From NCBI GenBank assembly GCA_019358855.1, contig JAHHII010000005.1, positions 1 through 64,000 on the forward strand: DNA of 64,000 bases. The letters are read 5' to 3'. The notes beneath the pieces were generated by a model. It was not told the origin of the DNA, ran no database searches, and saw only the letters and a program-made list of their open reading frames with translations. Source of the DNA: Timaviella obliquedivisa GSE-PSE-MK23-08B. GTDB taxonomy: Bacteria > Cyanobacteriota > Cyanobacteriia > Elainellales > Elainellaceae. This document shows, piece after piece, positions 1-8,556 of the stretch; position 1 is the stretch's first letter, and every line of letters starts with the position of its first letter. The position numbers and the translations under genes were made by a program.

Positions 1-1
1 A

Positions 2-112
2 TCGGTGGAAGAATTGAGAGAGCTACTGGATCGACTCCTGAATCAAGGAGAACTAAAGATTAAGTGGCAACGAAAAGTGAAGAACAAAGGAAATGGGCTA
101 CTTGCAAGTTAA
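2..112 (+). CDS. C-terminal fragment of an unknown protein (cut by window edge)
   Basis: An open frame enters from the left edge and stops at TAA 110-112, giving 36 residues that end in KNKGNGLLAS. The fragment is charged and probably helical (VEELRELLDRLL), which looks like real coding sequence rather than chance. Its start and most of its length lie outside the window, so no function can be assigned. The 80 bases downstream carry remnants of repeat family B. Confidence 0.4.
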   Translation, partial: SVEELRELLDRLLNQGELKIKWQRKVKNKGNGLLAS

Positions 113-126
113 ATGTTGAGTAGCTT

Positions 127-164
127 ACTACAATTCAGCAATGCCGATTTTTGAGCGTTGCTGA
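127..164. repeat. Remnant terminal repeats of element family B
   Basis: The sequence at 127-145 (actacaattcagcaatgcc) matches the right end of family B, seen intact at 53315-53476. A second end-like piece, gagcgttgctga, lies at 153-164. No element body lies between them, so this is probably a decayed or excised copy. Confidence 0.4.
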
Positions 165-190
165 CTTACGCATGAAAAATAGAGAAATAT

Positions 191-2551
191 TTATCGATAG
201 GTGGCGATCGCAAAATCGGTCAGATGTTGCTTTTTCTTAGCTTGTTGCAGTGCCACATCTGCCGACCGATAGAGCGATCGTAAATCGCTGCCATCTTGAG
301 GATACTGAGCAACCCCAGCGCTTAAGGAGACTTGAAACTGATCCTCAGCACTATAAAAAGGTTGGTGCTCAAGCATTTGGCATAGTATTACAAGCCTTTG
401 AACTGCCTCCTCCGCTACCATGCCGTACATCCCCACCACAAACTCTTCTCCTCCCCACCGCGCGATCACATCCTCGCTCTGAAAAGATTGCTGCAACAAA
501 TAACCCACTTGACGAAGCACTGTATCGCCAGCAGCGTGACCATATCGGTCATTGATTTGTTTGAAGTGGTCTAAATCTAAAATCGCAAAGGACAAAGTTT
601 GTTGATGGCGATCGGCTAAACTAAGCAATTCTTCTAGATCTTGAGTTGATTTTTGACGGTTAGCCACTCCAGTCAGTGGATCAGTTTCAGCAATGCGTCG
701 CATTAGCCTCAGGCGCTCTAGACGAGTGATGATCCGAGCCACCAATTCGGAGCCTACAATCGGTTTACTAACAAAATCGTCGGCACCCGCTGCGAATACT
801 TGATCAATGATAGAAAACTCGGTATGAGCCGTCAGAAAAAGGATCGGCAGCCCACCCCAGCGAATATCATTGCGAACTACCTGACATAATTCAATGCCCC
901 CTAAATAGGGCATTTCTACATCTAGAATCAGCAGATCGGGAGAACATGTTTCGAGGGTTTCCCAAAATTGTTCTGGGTCTTGAAGCATCGTAACCTTCAA
1001 ACCCCAAGGTTCCAGCAACGTTTTTAATACAGGGACAATTTCAGGATCATCATCAACAACCATGATCTTGGTTTGAGCAGGTTCAGCGCGCTTCAAAACT
1101 TGATTAACAGCTTCAAAGACTTGAGTTAAGGAGAAAGGCTTTTGCAAAAAGAACCGTCCGCCATGGCGAGCAACTTCCACGCGCTGAGTTAAGCTAGCTT
1201 GATTAGCAAATACCAACACAGGAATAGGGGGCATTCGACGCTGAAATTTGCTGAGCAGTGCTAGGCTCTCTTGACTGTTTGAAGAAATTTCTAAATCCAA
1301 TAAAACAATGTCAGGTTGATGTTGATCGAGAATAGATTGAGCAATCGCTAAATCAGGAGCGATCATGCCTCTGAAACCTTGTTTCTCTGCTTCGTGGGCT
1401 AAGGCTTCGGCTAGGAGACGATCGCGATCGGCAATGAGCAGCAATGGATGAGTGTTAGCGACGGCAAATTCAGGGGTTTTTTCTTCTATGGGTTGTTCAA
1501 TATCTTGCCGCAACCCCATTACCCATGCCTGAAATTTTTGCACCTGGTCTGGGCTTAACGCATCTGGCGATCCTAGAAGTTGTTCGATATTTCGAGCCAA
1601 ATCACCGCCATGGGGAAAGCCAAACATGCTTAAAGATCCTGCCAAAGTATGAGCATCTTGTTTAGCTTGCTGGTGTAGTTGAGGGTCAAGAGATTGAACT
1701 AGCGCGGCTGCGGCTGCCTTCTCTAGGACTTCGACCTGGGCACTCACTTTTGCCTGAAAGCGATGCCAAATTCCGGCAACAATGGCTAGCGATTGGGACT
1801 GGATGGCTTGTGGCGGTATAGGCTGATTGTCGGAGGGATTGGGTTTCTCTTTGAGTTTTGCTGGAACGTGCTTTACGTTCAAAGGTTTTAGCCGATAACC
1901 AATGCCATAGACCGTCTCAATTAAGGTAGCAGGAGCACCTACTGTCTTAAGTTTTTGCCGCAATCCTTTAATATGGGTTCTAACTGCTTCTTCTCCAGGC
2001 ATATCCTCGTATGTCCACAGATGCTCTAGAATGGCATCACAGCTAAAAACACGGCGATTATTGCGCAGGAATAGCTCAAGCAAGGCATACTCTTTAGGGG
2101 TGACCGAGAGCAGCTTGTCTTGATAGATAACTTCGCAACTGCTAGGGTCAAGTTGTAGTCCTCCCCATTCCAGCAAAGGTTGGGTGCTAGAGTTAGCTCG
2201 CCGCAGTAACGCTCGAACTCGAGCGACTAGCTCTTCTGTATCAAACGGTTTAACCACATAATCATCGGCACCCGCATCTAACCCTGTCGCTTTTTCGTGC
2301 TTACTATCTCGTCCGGTGAGCAATAAGATTGGCATTTGATGACCTTGCGATCGCACCTGACGGCATAGACTAATACCATCTAACCTGGGTAACATTACGT
2401 CTAAGAGCAACAAATCATAATCGAATATTTCAATCAACTCTAAACCTACTTGACCATCTTGAGCTAGCTCGACTGCGTAATTTTGGTCAGAGAGAATAAT
2501 ACGTAGGGCTTGAGCAATAAGCTCATCATCCTCAACAACCAGAATTTTCAT
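191..2551 (-). CDS. Multidomain response regulator: REC - OmpR-type wHTH - HPt - REC - REC - GGDEF
   Basis: This is a predicted cytoplasmic regulator with, in order: a receiver (about 1-118, phospho-Asp in LLLLDVMLP), an OmpR/PhoB winged helix (about 130-225), an HPt domain (about 265-355, His in AHTLAGS), a second receiver (about 370-485, LLDLEIS), a PleD-like third receiver (about 495-615, LILDVEMP) and a GGDEF diguanylate cyclase (about 625-780, active motif GGEEF). The arginine of the c-di-GMP inhibitory RxxD site is replaced: QSED precedes GGEEF at the usual spacing, so feedback inhibition may be weak. The protein could both bind DNA and make c-di-GMP. The start is the ATG complement at 2549-2551, with an AGGAG-like site upstream. 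No partner kinase is adjacent. Domain identities are firm; the signal is unknown. Confidence 0.93.
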   Translation of the reverse strand: MKILVVEDDELIAQALRIILSDQNYAVELAQDGQVGLELIEIFDYDLLLLDVMLPRLDGISLCRQVRSQGHQMPILLLTGRDSKHEKATGLDAGADDYVVKPFDTEELVARVRALLRRANSSTQPLLEWGGLQLDPSSCEVIYQDKLLSVTPKEYALLELFLRNNRRVFSCDAILEHLWTYEDMPGEEAVRTHIKGLRQKLKTVGAPATLIETVYGIGYRLKPLNVKHVPAKLKEKPNPSDNQPIPPQAIQSQSLAIVAGIWHRFQAKVSAQVEVLEKAAAAALVQSLDPQLHQQAKQDAHTLAGSLSMFGFPHGGDLARNIEQLLGSPDALSPDQVQKFQAWVMGLRQDIEQPIEEKTPEFAVANTHPLLLIADRDRLLAEALAHEAEKQGFRGMIAPDLAIAQSILDQHQPDIVLLDLEISSNSQESLALLSKFQRRMPPIPVLVFANQASLTQRVEVARHGGRFFLQKPFSLTQVFEAVNQVLKRAEPAQTKIMVVDDDPEIVPVLKTLLEPWGLKVTMLQDPEQFWETLETCSPDLLILDVEMPYLGGIELCQVVRNDIRWGGLPILFLTAHTEFSIIDQVFAAGADDFVSKPIVGSELVARIITRLERLRLMRRIAETDPLTGVANRQKSTQDLEELLSLADRHQQTLSFAILDLDHFKQINDRYGHAAGDTVLRQVGYLLQQSFQSEDVIARWGGEEFVVGMYGMVAEEAVQRLVILCQMLEHQPFYSAEDQFQVSLSAGVAQYPQDGSDLRSLYRSADVALQQAKKKQHLTDFAIATYR

Positions 2552-2710
2552 AGCAATGAGTTCTCCTGGAGCAGTGGTAAAGCAGATTCAAAATCACCTT
2601 TACCCTACTATATATGATGGTTTATATGATGGTTTTAGTGCATTGATCATTTGACGTGGAAAGGCAACGCATCTTGAGATCTAATTCAAATTTGAATGCA
2701 GATAGGGTTA

Positions 2711-3076
2711 ATGATGAAAAAAATCAAGCCGTTGGGAATTCTCATCTTTATTCTATTTCTTTGGTTCTCTTGGCATGTTACTCCTGCTCAATCAACGACT
2801 CAGGTAGAGTCTCGGATCTCACGGATAGAGCTAGAAAATACAAATCTTCGTTCTCGGATCAGTCAATTAGAGTCTCAAGTTTCTCGGCTTAGCTCTGGTG
2901 CAGGAGTTGATTTTTCGCCCACTGTTCCCGATCGCTTATCTTCTGCTGCTTCGCCTTTAGCCGATGACCCAACCTTTAAGCGGTTAGCAACATTGGTGAT
3001 TGAACTGAAAGAGCGAGTAGTTGCGGTAGAAAACCGGGTAGCCCCGATCGCTCCCTCGCGATCGCCTAGTCAGTAA
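2711..3076 (+). CDS. Small exported or membrane-anchored coiled-coil protein, unknown function
   Basis: About 121 residues. A basic start (MMKKIKPLG) and one hydrophobic stretch (ILIFILFLWFSW) form a signal peptide or anchor. A heptad-like segment follows (about residues 33-60; SRISRIELENTNLRSRISQL) and would form a coiled coil, and the tail is Pro/Ser-rich. An in-frame ATG at 2696 would add five residues; 2711 is preferred because the lysines then sit directly before the hydrophobic core. The gene is divergent from the GGDEF regulator and followed by a strong hairpin. Cyanobacteria commonly carry such short proteins, but I do not recognise a named family. Confidence 0.6.
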   Translation: MMKKIKPLGILIFILFLWFSWHVTPAQSTTQVESRISRIELENTNLRSRISQLESQVSRLSSGAGVDFSPTVPDRLSSAASPLADDPTFKRLATLVIELKERVVAVENRVAPIAPSRSPSQ

Positions 3077-3110
3077 TCTTGTGAAACATAATTTTTATGT
3101 TTCACAAGAT
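3076..3110 (+). terminator. Hairpin terminator after the coiled-coil gene
   Basis: Perfect 14-bp arms (atcttgtgaaacat at 3076-3089 and its complement at 3097-3110) enclose a 7-nt T-rich loop and are followed by TTTAG. The hairpin overlaps the stop codon region of the upstream gene. It also argues that the next gene does not start at GTG 3081, inside the hairpin. Confidence 0.8.
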
Positions 3111-3218
3111 TTTAGAACGCAATCAACTTGTAAAAAAAAACGGTTAATTGCAGAAGAATATTTTCCGCTTTACACTCATAAGGGTGGTCACTTTTACAAA
3201 CCTTTAAACGGTAGTTTT

Positions 3219-4481
3219 ATGAGTTTGATCAACCGTCAAGCAATTGCATTACTCACAGGATTTTGCGCTGTTGGCTTTGCCGCTTGTAGTTCTTCGTCCC
3301 CTAATATTTCGTCCCCTAATATTGAGCAGAGCGATCGCGCTTCAACTCCAGTGGCGACTGCCTCTCCCCAGCCTAATGCCTTAGCTGCTGCACCGCCACG
3401 CTCGAATGAGTGCAGCTTAGTGGAGTCAGGATTTGGTTCTCCTGGAACCGTTAAGATCCAGGTCGAAGAAGTTGTTAATGGCTTAGAAGCACCCTGGGGA
3501 ATTGCTTTCTTACCCAACAATGACCTCCTGGTAACTGAGCGGGCTGGGCAAATACGGCTGGTGAAAAATGGACAGCTTCAGCCTACGCCTCTAGCCGAAA
3601 TTCCTGCAACTGAGGCGGGAGAAGGTGGGCTTTTAGGGATTGCGCTTCACCCTAATTTTGCTGAAAATCGCTGGCTTTATGTTTACTACACCACGCTGAA
3701 AAGCGGTTCTCCAGCCAATCGGGTTGAGCGCTGGCAGATGGCAGAAAATGGACAGAGTGCCTCAAGCGATCGCATTATTATTGACGATATTCCAGTGGCG
3801 CAATATCACAACGGTGGACGGATTCGCTTTGGCCCCGATGGAATGCTATACGTTGGCACAGGCGATGCTCGCCAGCCCAGCATCTCCCAAGATCCCCAAA
3901 ACCTAGCTGGGAAAATCCTTCGTCTTACGCCAGAGGGAGAAGTTCCCACTGATAATCCGTTCTCTGGAAATCCTGCTTACATTTTAGGCATTCGCAATAC
4001 GCAAGGCTTTGATTGGCTGGATGCATCGACGATGTGGGTTACCGATCATGGCCCCAGCGGCGAACTAGGGTTGCGGGGATTGGATGAAGTTAGCATTGCT
4101 AAAGCTGGAGATAATTTAGGCTGGTCTGAAATTTCGGGCTGTGATAGCAAAGCGGGGTTGGTTCGTCCGCTGTTAACCTGGCGAAATGCGGTACCGCCAG
4201 GAGGAGCCGCTGTTTATACCGGAACTGCCATTTCAGAGTGGCAGGGCAGCTTGATGATTGGGACATTAGGGTCTACGCATCTTCAACGGGTGGCGATCGC
4301 TCCATCAGGGCAACTCCAGCTTCACGAAGTCTACTTGCAGGGTGACGAACCTCAGGGATACGGTCGCCTCAGGGAAGTCATTATGGGAAACGATAACGAG
4401 CTATATGTTACGACTAGTAATTGTGATGGTCGAGGCAACTGTCCCTCAGAAGGAGACAAAATTCTTCGGATTACTCGCTAG
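3219..4481 (+). CDS. PQQ-dependent sugar dehydrogenase (glucose/sorbosone dehydrogenase family), lipoprotein
   Basis: About 420 residues of the COG2133 six-bladed propeller family, which oxidises aldose sugars with PQQ in the periplasm. Family signatures are visible: APWGIAFLP, GEGGLLGIALHPNF, YHNGGRIRFGPDG, NLAGKILRL, GIRNTQGFDW and GDNLGWSEISGC. The ATG at 3219 gives a lipoprotein signal (MSLINRQAIALLTG... with FAAC as lipobox). The longer frame from GTG 3081 starts inside a terminator hairpin and would bury the signal peptide, so it is rejected. A low-complexity Ser/Pro/Ala linker with a doubled SSPNI follows the lipid Cys. The gene's last codons are duplicated downstream (4500-4540). Substrate cannot be read from sequence, and PQQ biosynthesis genes are not in view. 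Confidence 0.88.
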   Translation: MSLINRQAIALLTGFCAVGFAACSSSSPNISSPNIEQSDRASTPVATASPQPNALAAAPPRSNECSLVESGFGSPGTVKIQVEEVVNGLEAPWGIAFLPNNDLLVTERAGQIRLVKNGQLQPTPLAEIPATEAGEGGLLGIALHPNFAENRWLYVYYTTLKSGSPANRVERWQMAENGQSASSDRIIIDDIPVAQYHNGGRIRFGPDGMLYVGTGDARQPSISQDPQNLAGKILRLTPEGEVPTDNPFSGNPAYILGIRNTQGFDWLDASTMWVTDHGPSGELGLRGLDEVSIAKAGDNLGWSEISGCDSKAGLVRPLLTWRNAVPPGGAAVYTGTAISEWQGSLMIGTLGSTHLQRVAIAPSGQLQLHEVYLQGDEPQGYGRLREVIMGNDNELYVTTSNCDGRGNCPSEGDKILRITR

Positions 4482-4540
4482 CGATCGACTCTTAACGCTA
4501 AAATTCTTCGGATTACTCGCTAGCGATCGACTCTTAACGC
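4458..4540. repeat. 41-bp perfect tandem duplication across a stop codon
   Basis: Bases 4458-4498 and 4500-4540 are identical (starting aaaattcttcggattactcg) with one spacer base. The first copy encodes the last residues and stop of the sugar dehydrogenase; the second is a non-coding duplicate. It contains a HIP1-like gcgatcga core. Confidence 0.9.
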
Positions 4541-4569
4541 CTAGACCAACTTTAGGTATTCCTAACGAA

Positions 4570-4640
4570 AACACAACCCCCTTCAAAGTCCCTTTCCTTT
4601 AGGAGAGGGATTTAGGGAGAGGTCTCTCTCGCTACGTTAT
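4570..4640. repeat. Degenerate fragment of repeat family B
   Basis: The segment resembles the interior of family B (ccctttcctttaggagaggg followed by a ggagaggtct... run), but recognisable terminal repeats are missing. It lies between the convergent ends of the sugar dehydrogenase and the GMC oxidoreductase. Confidence 0.5.
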
Positions 4641-4649
4641 CAACTAATT

Positions 4650-6161
4650 TTACTCATTCATCAAACGCTGAATTAAATGATCACCCACGCGAAGAGCATT
4701 GGCGATCACAGTGAGTGCCGGACTCACGCTTGAACTGGAAGGAAAGAAACTGCTGTCTACTACATAAAGATTATTAACTTCGTGAGTGCGACAGTTAAGA
4801 TCCAACACCGAAGTTTGAGGATCTTCTCCAAAACGGCAGGTGCCACACTGATGGGCAACCACCTGAATTGGCATGTCGCTACGTGGAAACACGCTACTGC
4901 GATTAAATCGAGAAGGTTGGGCTGCTTGCACTGCTTTTAAGACATCAAGCCATCGGTAAACTAAGCGATCGTGGGCTTCCACATTGCTGGGATTGTAGTC
5001 GATGTGAAGGCGATCGTCCGATATCCGCACTCGGTTATCAGGGTTGGGTAAATCTTCGGTTTGCAGCCACCATCCTATTGAGCGAGTGGCTAACTGCCGC
5101 AACCCAAATTCCGGCATGATGCGCGTAAAGATAGAAAGGAGCGGTGGCGCTTCAGAAAAAATCACATCTTGCAAAATGCCGCCTGCCTCTTGAACGTTTC
5201 CCATAGGGTAAGGATATTGGTCATCTCCCCAGTAAAAATCGTTGACTCCAAGCGTTCGTTGAGACAAGCCAGAATGGGCAGAGGAAGTCAGTTGTACCAC
5301 TACCGATAACTGCTGTTTCATCAAATGCCGCCCAACTTCATCAGAGCTATTAGCGATGCCATTGGGGTGCTTTTCATTGGCAGAACGAAGCAGCAGCAAT
5401 GCCGAATTGATCGCACCACAAGACAGCACAATTATACTGCCTAAAAACAAGTAGTCTTGCTGACCGACTTTGGCTTGAACTGCTTTAATTTCAGATCCAG
5501 AGGGATTAGTGTAAAGGCAAACAGCTTGAGCAGAGGTTTTAAGAGTGACGTTGTCGTATTTGAGAGCGGGACTAATGCCTGTATCTTCTGAGTCAGTTCT
5601 GCCCTGATCTCCTAACCCCAACGGTAGATGGCTAGGATGCAACCCCTGCTTTGAGAGGACTTCCTTAATTATTTCAATCTGAGGTTCATGCGCGACTTCT
5701 GCGAAGGGATAGGCATTACTGTGCGGCGGTTCAGTCGGATCATCATCAAGTTTGCCATGAACCTGATAAAGCTTTTCAGCCTCGGTGTAGTAAGGTTCAA
5801 AGTCTTGATACTTCAGTGCCCAAGCTGGAGAAATGCCGTCTTTGTGCTGTACTTGCTCAAAGTCTCGTTCTCGCATCCGCATTAAAACGCCACTATAAAT
5901 TTTAGTATTACCTCCGACGCAATAGCTAGTCTGTGGATAGAATGGTTCTCCCTCGTTGTCGTACCACTGTTCTGGTGCGTGATACTGCTCTTTCCTAAAC
6001 ACTTCTGTATCAACCAATTCTGAGCTTTCCTTCTCAAGGAATCCTCCTTGCTCTAGAACCAGAATTTTCTTGCCTGTTGGCGCTAGCTTATGCGCTAATG
6101 TCCCTCCTCCGGCTCCGGTACCCACAATGATGACATCATAGTGCTGATCATCAATAATCAT
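4650..6161 (-). CDS. GMC-family FAD-dependent oxidoreductase
   Basis: 503 residues of the glucose-methanol-choline oxidoreductase superfamily. The N-terminal dinucleotide-binding motif VGTGAGGGTLA binds FAD. The C-terminal block carries the family pattern HQCGTCRFG, then NLYVVDSSFFP and SPALTVIANALR. Cytoplasmic, with no signal peptide. GAGG lies just before the ATG. The gene follows ctaE by only 23 bp on the same strand and is probably co-transcribed with the terminal oxidase genes, which suggests it passes electrons from an alcohol, sugar or sterol-like substrate to the quinone pool. That link is inference; the substrate is unknown. Confidence 0.88.
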   Translation of the reverse strand: MIIDDQHYDVIIVGTGAGGGTLAHKLAPTGKKILVLEQGGFLEKESSELVDTEVFRKEQYHAPEQWYDNEGEPFYPQTSYCVGGNTKIYSGVLMRMRERDFEQVQHKDGISPAWALKYQDFEPYYTEAEKLYQVHGKLDDDPTEPPHSNAYPFAEVAHEPQIEIIKEVLSKQGLHPSHLPLGLGDQGRTDSEDTGISPALKYDNVTLKTSAQAVCLYTNPSGSEIKAVQAKVGQQDYLFLGSIIVLSCGAINSALLLLRSANEKHPNGIANSSDEVGRHLMKQQLSVVVQLTSSAHSGLSQRTLGVNDFYWGDDQYPYPMGNVQEAGGILQDVIFSEAPPLLSIFTRIMPEFGLRQLATRSIGWWLQTEDLPNPDNRVRISDDRLHIDYNPSNVEAHDRLVYRWLDVLKAVQAAQPSRFNRSSVFPRSDMPIQVVAHQCGTCRFGEDPQTSVLDLNCRTHEVNNLYVVDSSFFPSSSSVSPALTVIANALRVGDHLIQRLMNE

Positions 6162-6184
6162 AGTTATTCCTCTACGCTGCTAAC

Positions 6185-6793
6185 CTATTGCCAAACATAA
6201 ATGAGAATGAATAAGACAATCCAAATGACATCAACGAAGTGCCAGAATAGGGATGTTGCTTCAACACCAAAAAAACCGTTGTCGTAGTTTCCTGGAATAA
6301 AAGAACGAATTAGCATCAATACCTGAAGTAGAATGCCAGTGAGAACGTGCAGTCCATGAAATCCGGTCAGTAAATAGAAGGTGCCGCCGAACAATCCGGA
6401 GGTAAATCCGAAGGTCAAACTACGCCATTCTACTGCTTGCCCATACAGAAAATAGCTCCCCATGGCGATCGTGGCTACTAGAAATAGGCGGAATCCCCAT
6501 AGCTTTTTATCGTGCAAATAGCGCTCGGCAACATAGATGATAAAGCTACTAGAGACGAGAACGATCGTATTAATTCTAGGAGCGCTAACTTCAAGCCCTG
6601 TTACCCCCTCTGGATACCAATCGATCGCCATGGTTTTGTAGACCACATAGCCTACAAAGAAGCTCAGGAAAATAACGCTTTCTGAGAGTAGAAAGACAAC
6701 AAAGCCAAACTTGCTATTGCTTGCTTCATCATGCTCCTGTTCTTGCCTAACGCTGGCTTCGACATCTTGGGCGATCGCTCTTTCTGCCGTCAT
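6185..6793 (-). CDS. ctaE: Heme-copper oxidase subunit III (alternative terminal oxidase)
   Basis: 202 residues with about five hydrophobic segments, including the conserved GFHGLHVLTGI and FWHFVDVIWIVLFI blocks of cytochrome oxidase subunit III. The start codon overlaps the stop of ctaD by 4 bp (6790-6793), so translation is probably coupled. The N-terminus is a short acidic cytoplasmic stretch. It belongs to the ctaC-ctaD-ctaE unit, whose subunit II lacks CuA; subunit III has no redox centres of its own. Confidence 0.93.
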   Translation of the reverse strand: MTAERAIAQDVEASVRQEQEHDEASNSKFGFVVFLLSESVIFLSFFVGYVVYKTMAIDWYPEGVTGLEVSAPRINTIVLVSSSFIIYVAERYLHDKKLWGFRLFLVATIAMGSYFLYGQAVEWRSLTFGFTSGLFGGTFYLLTGFHGLHVLTGILLQVLMLIRSFIPGNYDNGFFGVEATSLFWHFVDVIWIVLFILIYVWQ

Positions 6794-8505
6794 AGTGCCT
6801 CCGAATTAGGGGACTGGATCAAAAAATTGGGTTGAATCAAGCCAGGATTTGGGTTTGCCGCAACCAAGGGCTGATTACTGCCATAGCCATAGGGTGCAGC
6901 AATAACCACTGGAGTATCTTCAAAGTTTTCAACTGAAGGGGGTGAAGAAGTCAGCCATTCTAGCCCGATCGCCCGCCAAGGATTATCGCCTGCCTTCTCA
7001 CCCAAAATCCAAGAACTAACCATATTGAGAATAAATGGCAGTGTCGAAATTCCCAGTAGAAAGCCGCCTAAACTCGCCAATACATTCCAGTATGCAAACT
7101 CTGGATCGTAGGAAGCTACTCGTCTGGGCATTCCCATTAATCCTGCTGCGTGCATGGGTAAGAAGGTCAACAGCGTACCAATAAACGTCAAGACAAAGTG
7201 AACTTTGCCCAAGCCCTCGTAATACAATCGTCCTGTAATTTTTGGAAACCAGTGATAGAGCGCTGCATAAATGCCAAACACAATGGTGCCGTAAATCACG
7301 TAGTGGAAATGACCGACGACAAAATAAGTATTGTTCACATGAATGTCAATCGGAACGGATGCCAGCATAATTCCTGTCACTCCGGCAAACACAAAATTAA
7401 CGATTCCGCCTAAGGCAAACAGCATTGGCGTTGTTAGCCGAATCTTACCGCCCCAAATGGTTGCAACCCAACCAAATACTTTAATGCCCGTAGGAACGCC
7501 AACTAACATTGACGACACCATAAACAAAATGCGCATCCAGCTTGGCGTGGCGCTGGCAAACATGTGGTGCACCCAGACTAAAGCGCTAATTCCAGTAATT
7601 AAAACAGAGGAAACAGCAATAACTCGGTATCCAAATAGCGGCTTCCGAGCATGAACGGGCAGCAGTTCTGAAAATATTCCAAAGACAGGCAGAACCATCA
7701 CATAGACTGCCGGATGAGAATAAAACCAAAAAAAGTGCTGGTACAAAATGGGATTGCCGCCCCGCTCAGGAGCAAAAAAACTGGTGCCTACTGTTAAATC
7801 GAGCAGCAGCATCACGGCTCCAGCCGTCAGCGCTGGAAGCCCGTAGAGTTGAATCATTTGAGCCGCCAACACCGACCATACGAATGCAGGCGTTCTAAAC
7901 CAGGTCATTCCGGGTGCCCGCATCTTGAAGATAGTCGTCACAAAGTTAACGCCACCCATAATCGACGATACGCCCGAAATTGCCACCGCCAAAATCCACA
8001 ACACCTGACCGTTGATCAGATTACCTGTAGGGTTTTGTAAGCTGACGGGCGGGTATGCCCACCAGCCCGACTGAGAAGGGCCCCCGGGTACCAAGAAGCT
8101 AGCAATCATCAGGATGCCGACCACGGGGATAAGCCAGAAAGAGACGGCATTAAGGCGGGGAAATGCCATATCGCGCGCGCCAATCATTAAAGGCACCAAA
8201 TAGTTGGAGAGTCCGACCAGCACCGGAAACGTCCAGAGAAACAGCATGATGGAGCCGTGCATGGTGAACAGGGCGTTGTAAACTGTGCGATCGACTAAAT
8301 CAGTATCTGGGCTAATCAGTTCTCCTCGCATGATCATTGAGAGCAAACCACCCACCAGGAAAAAGAAAAATGATGTGATGATGTATTGAATTCCAATCAC
8401 TTTGTGATCGGTGCTGAAGGTAAAAAACCGCTTCCAGTTGTCAGGTGCGCCGGGGTAAGGCTGTGCGGTAACGCCATCCATTGCCTCAAGGGAGATGTTA
8501 GTCAT
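6790..8505 (-). CDS. ctaD: Heme-copper oxidase subunit I (alternative terminal oxidase)
   Basis: 571 residues, about twelve membrane helices, full length for the family. All metal ligands are present: low-spin heme His in FTMHGSIM (near residue 83), CuB His and cross-linked Tyr in HPAVYVMVLP (near 263), the CuB His pair in WVHHMF (near 311) and the heme ligands in GHFHYVIYG (near 398). It should therefore be a working O2-reducing subunit. Because the partner subunit II has lost CuA, electrons probably come from quinol rather than a c-type cytochrome or plastocyanin. Located in the thylakoid or cytoplasmic membrane. Confidence 0.96.
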   Translation of the reverse strand: MTNISLEAMDGVTAQPYPGAPDNWKRFFTFSTDHKVIGIQYIITSFFFFLVGGLLSMIMRGELISPDTDLVDRTVYNALFTMHGSIMLFLWTFPVLVGLSNYLVPLMIGARDMAFPRLNAVSFWLIPVVGILMIASFLVPGGPSQSGWWAYPPVSLQNPTGNLINGQVLWILAVAISGVSSIMGGVNFVTTIFKMRAPGMTWFRTPAFVWSVLAAQMIQLYGLPALTAGAVMLLLDLTVGTSFFAPERGGNPILYQHFFWFYSHPAVYVMVLPVFGIFSELLPVHARKPLFGYRVIAVSSVLITGISALVWVHHMFASATPSWMRILFMVSSMLVGVPTGIKVFGWVATIWGGKIRLTTPMLFALGGIVNFVFAGVTGIMLASVPIDIHVNNTYFVVGHFHYVIYGTIVFGIYAALYHWFPKITGRLYYEGLGKVHFVLTFIGTLLTFLPMHAAGLMGMPRRVASYDPEFAYWNVLASLGGFLLGISTLPFILNMVSSWILGEKAGDNPWRAIGLEWLTSSPPSVENFEDTPVVIAAPYGYGSNQPLVAANPNPGLIQPNFLIQSPNSEAL

Positions 8506-8556
8506 ACAAAGCGATCCTTAGACCTTAAAGAGCCAAATTAGCAGAGATACATGTAA

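Noticed and set aside
250-555. Plus-strand frame opposite the GGDEF regulator
   Set aside because: It is the antisense of a clearly coding multidomain protein and shows no family pattern.
3081-3218. N-terminal extension of the sugar dehydrogenase from GTG 3081
   Set aside because: It starts inside a 14-bp hairpin and places the lipoprotein signal in the middle of the protein.
7343-7654. Plus-strand frame inside ctaD
   Set aside because: Shadow of a highly conserved oxidase gene on the other strand.
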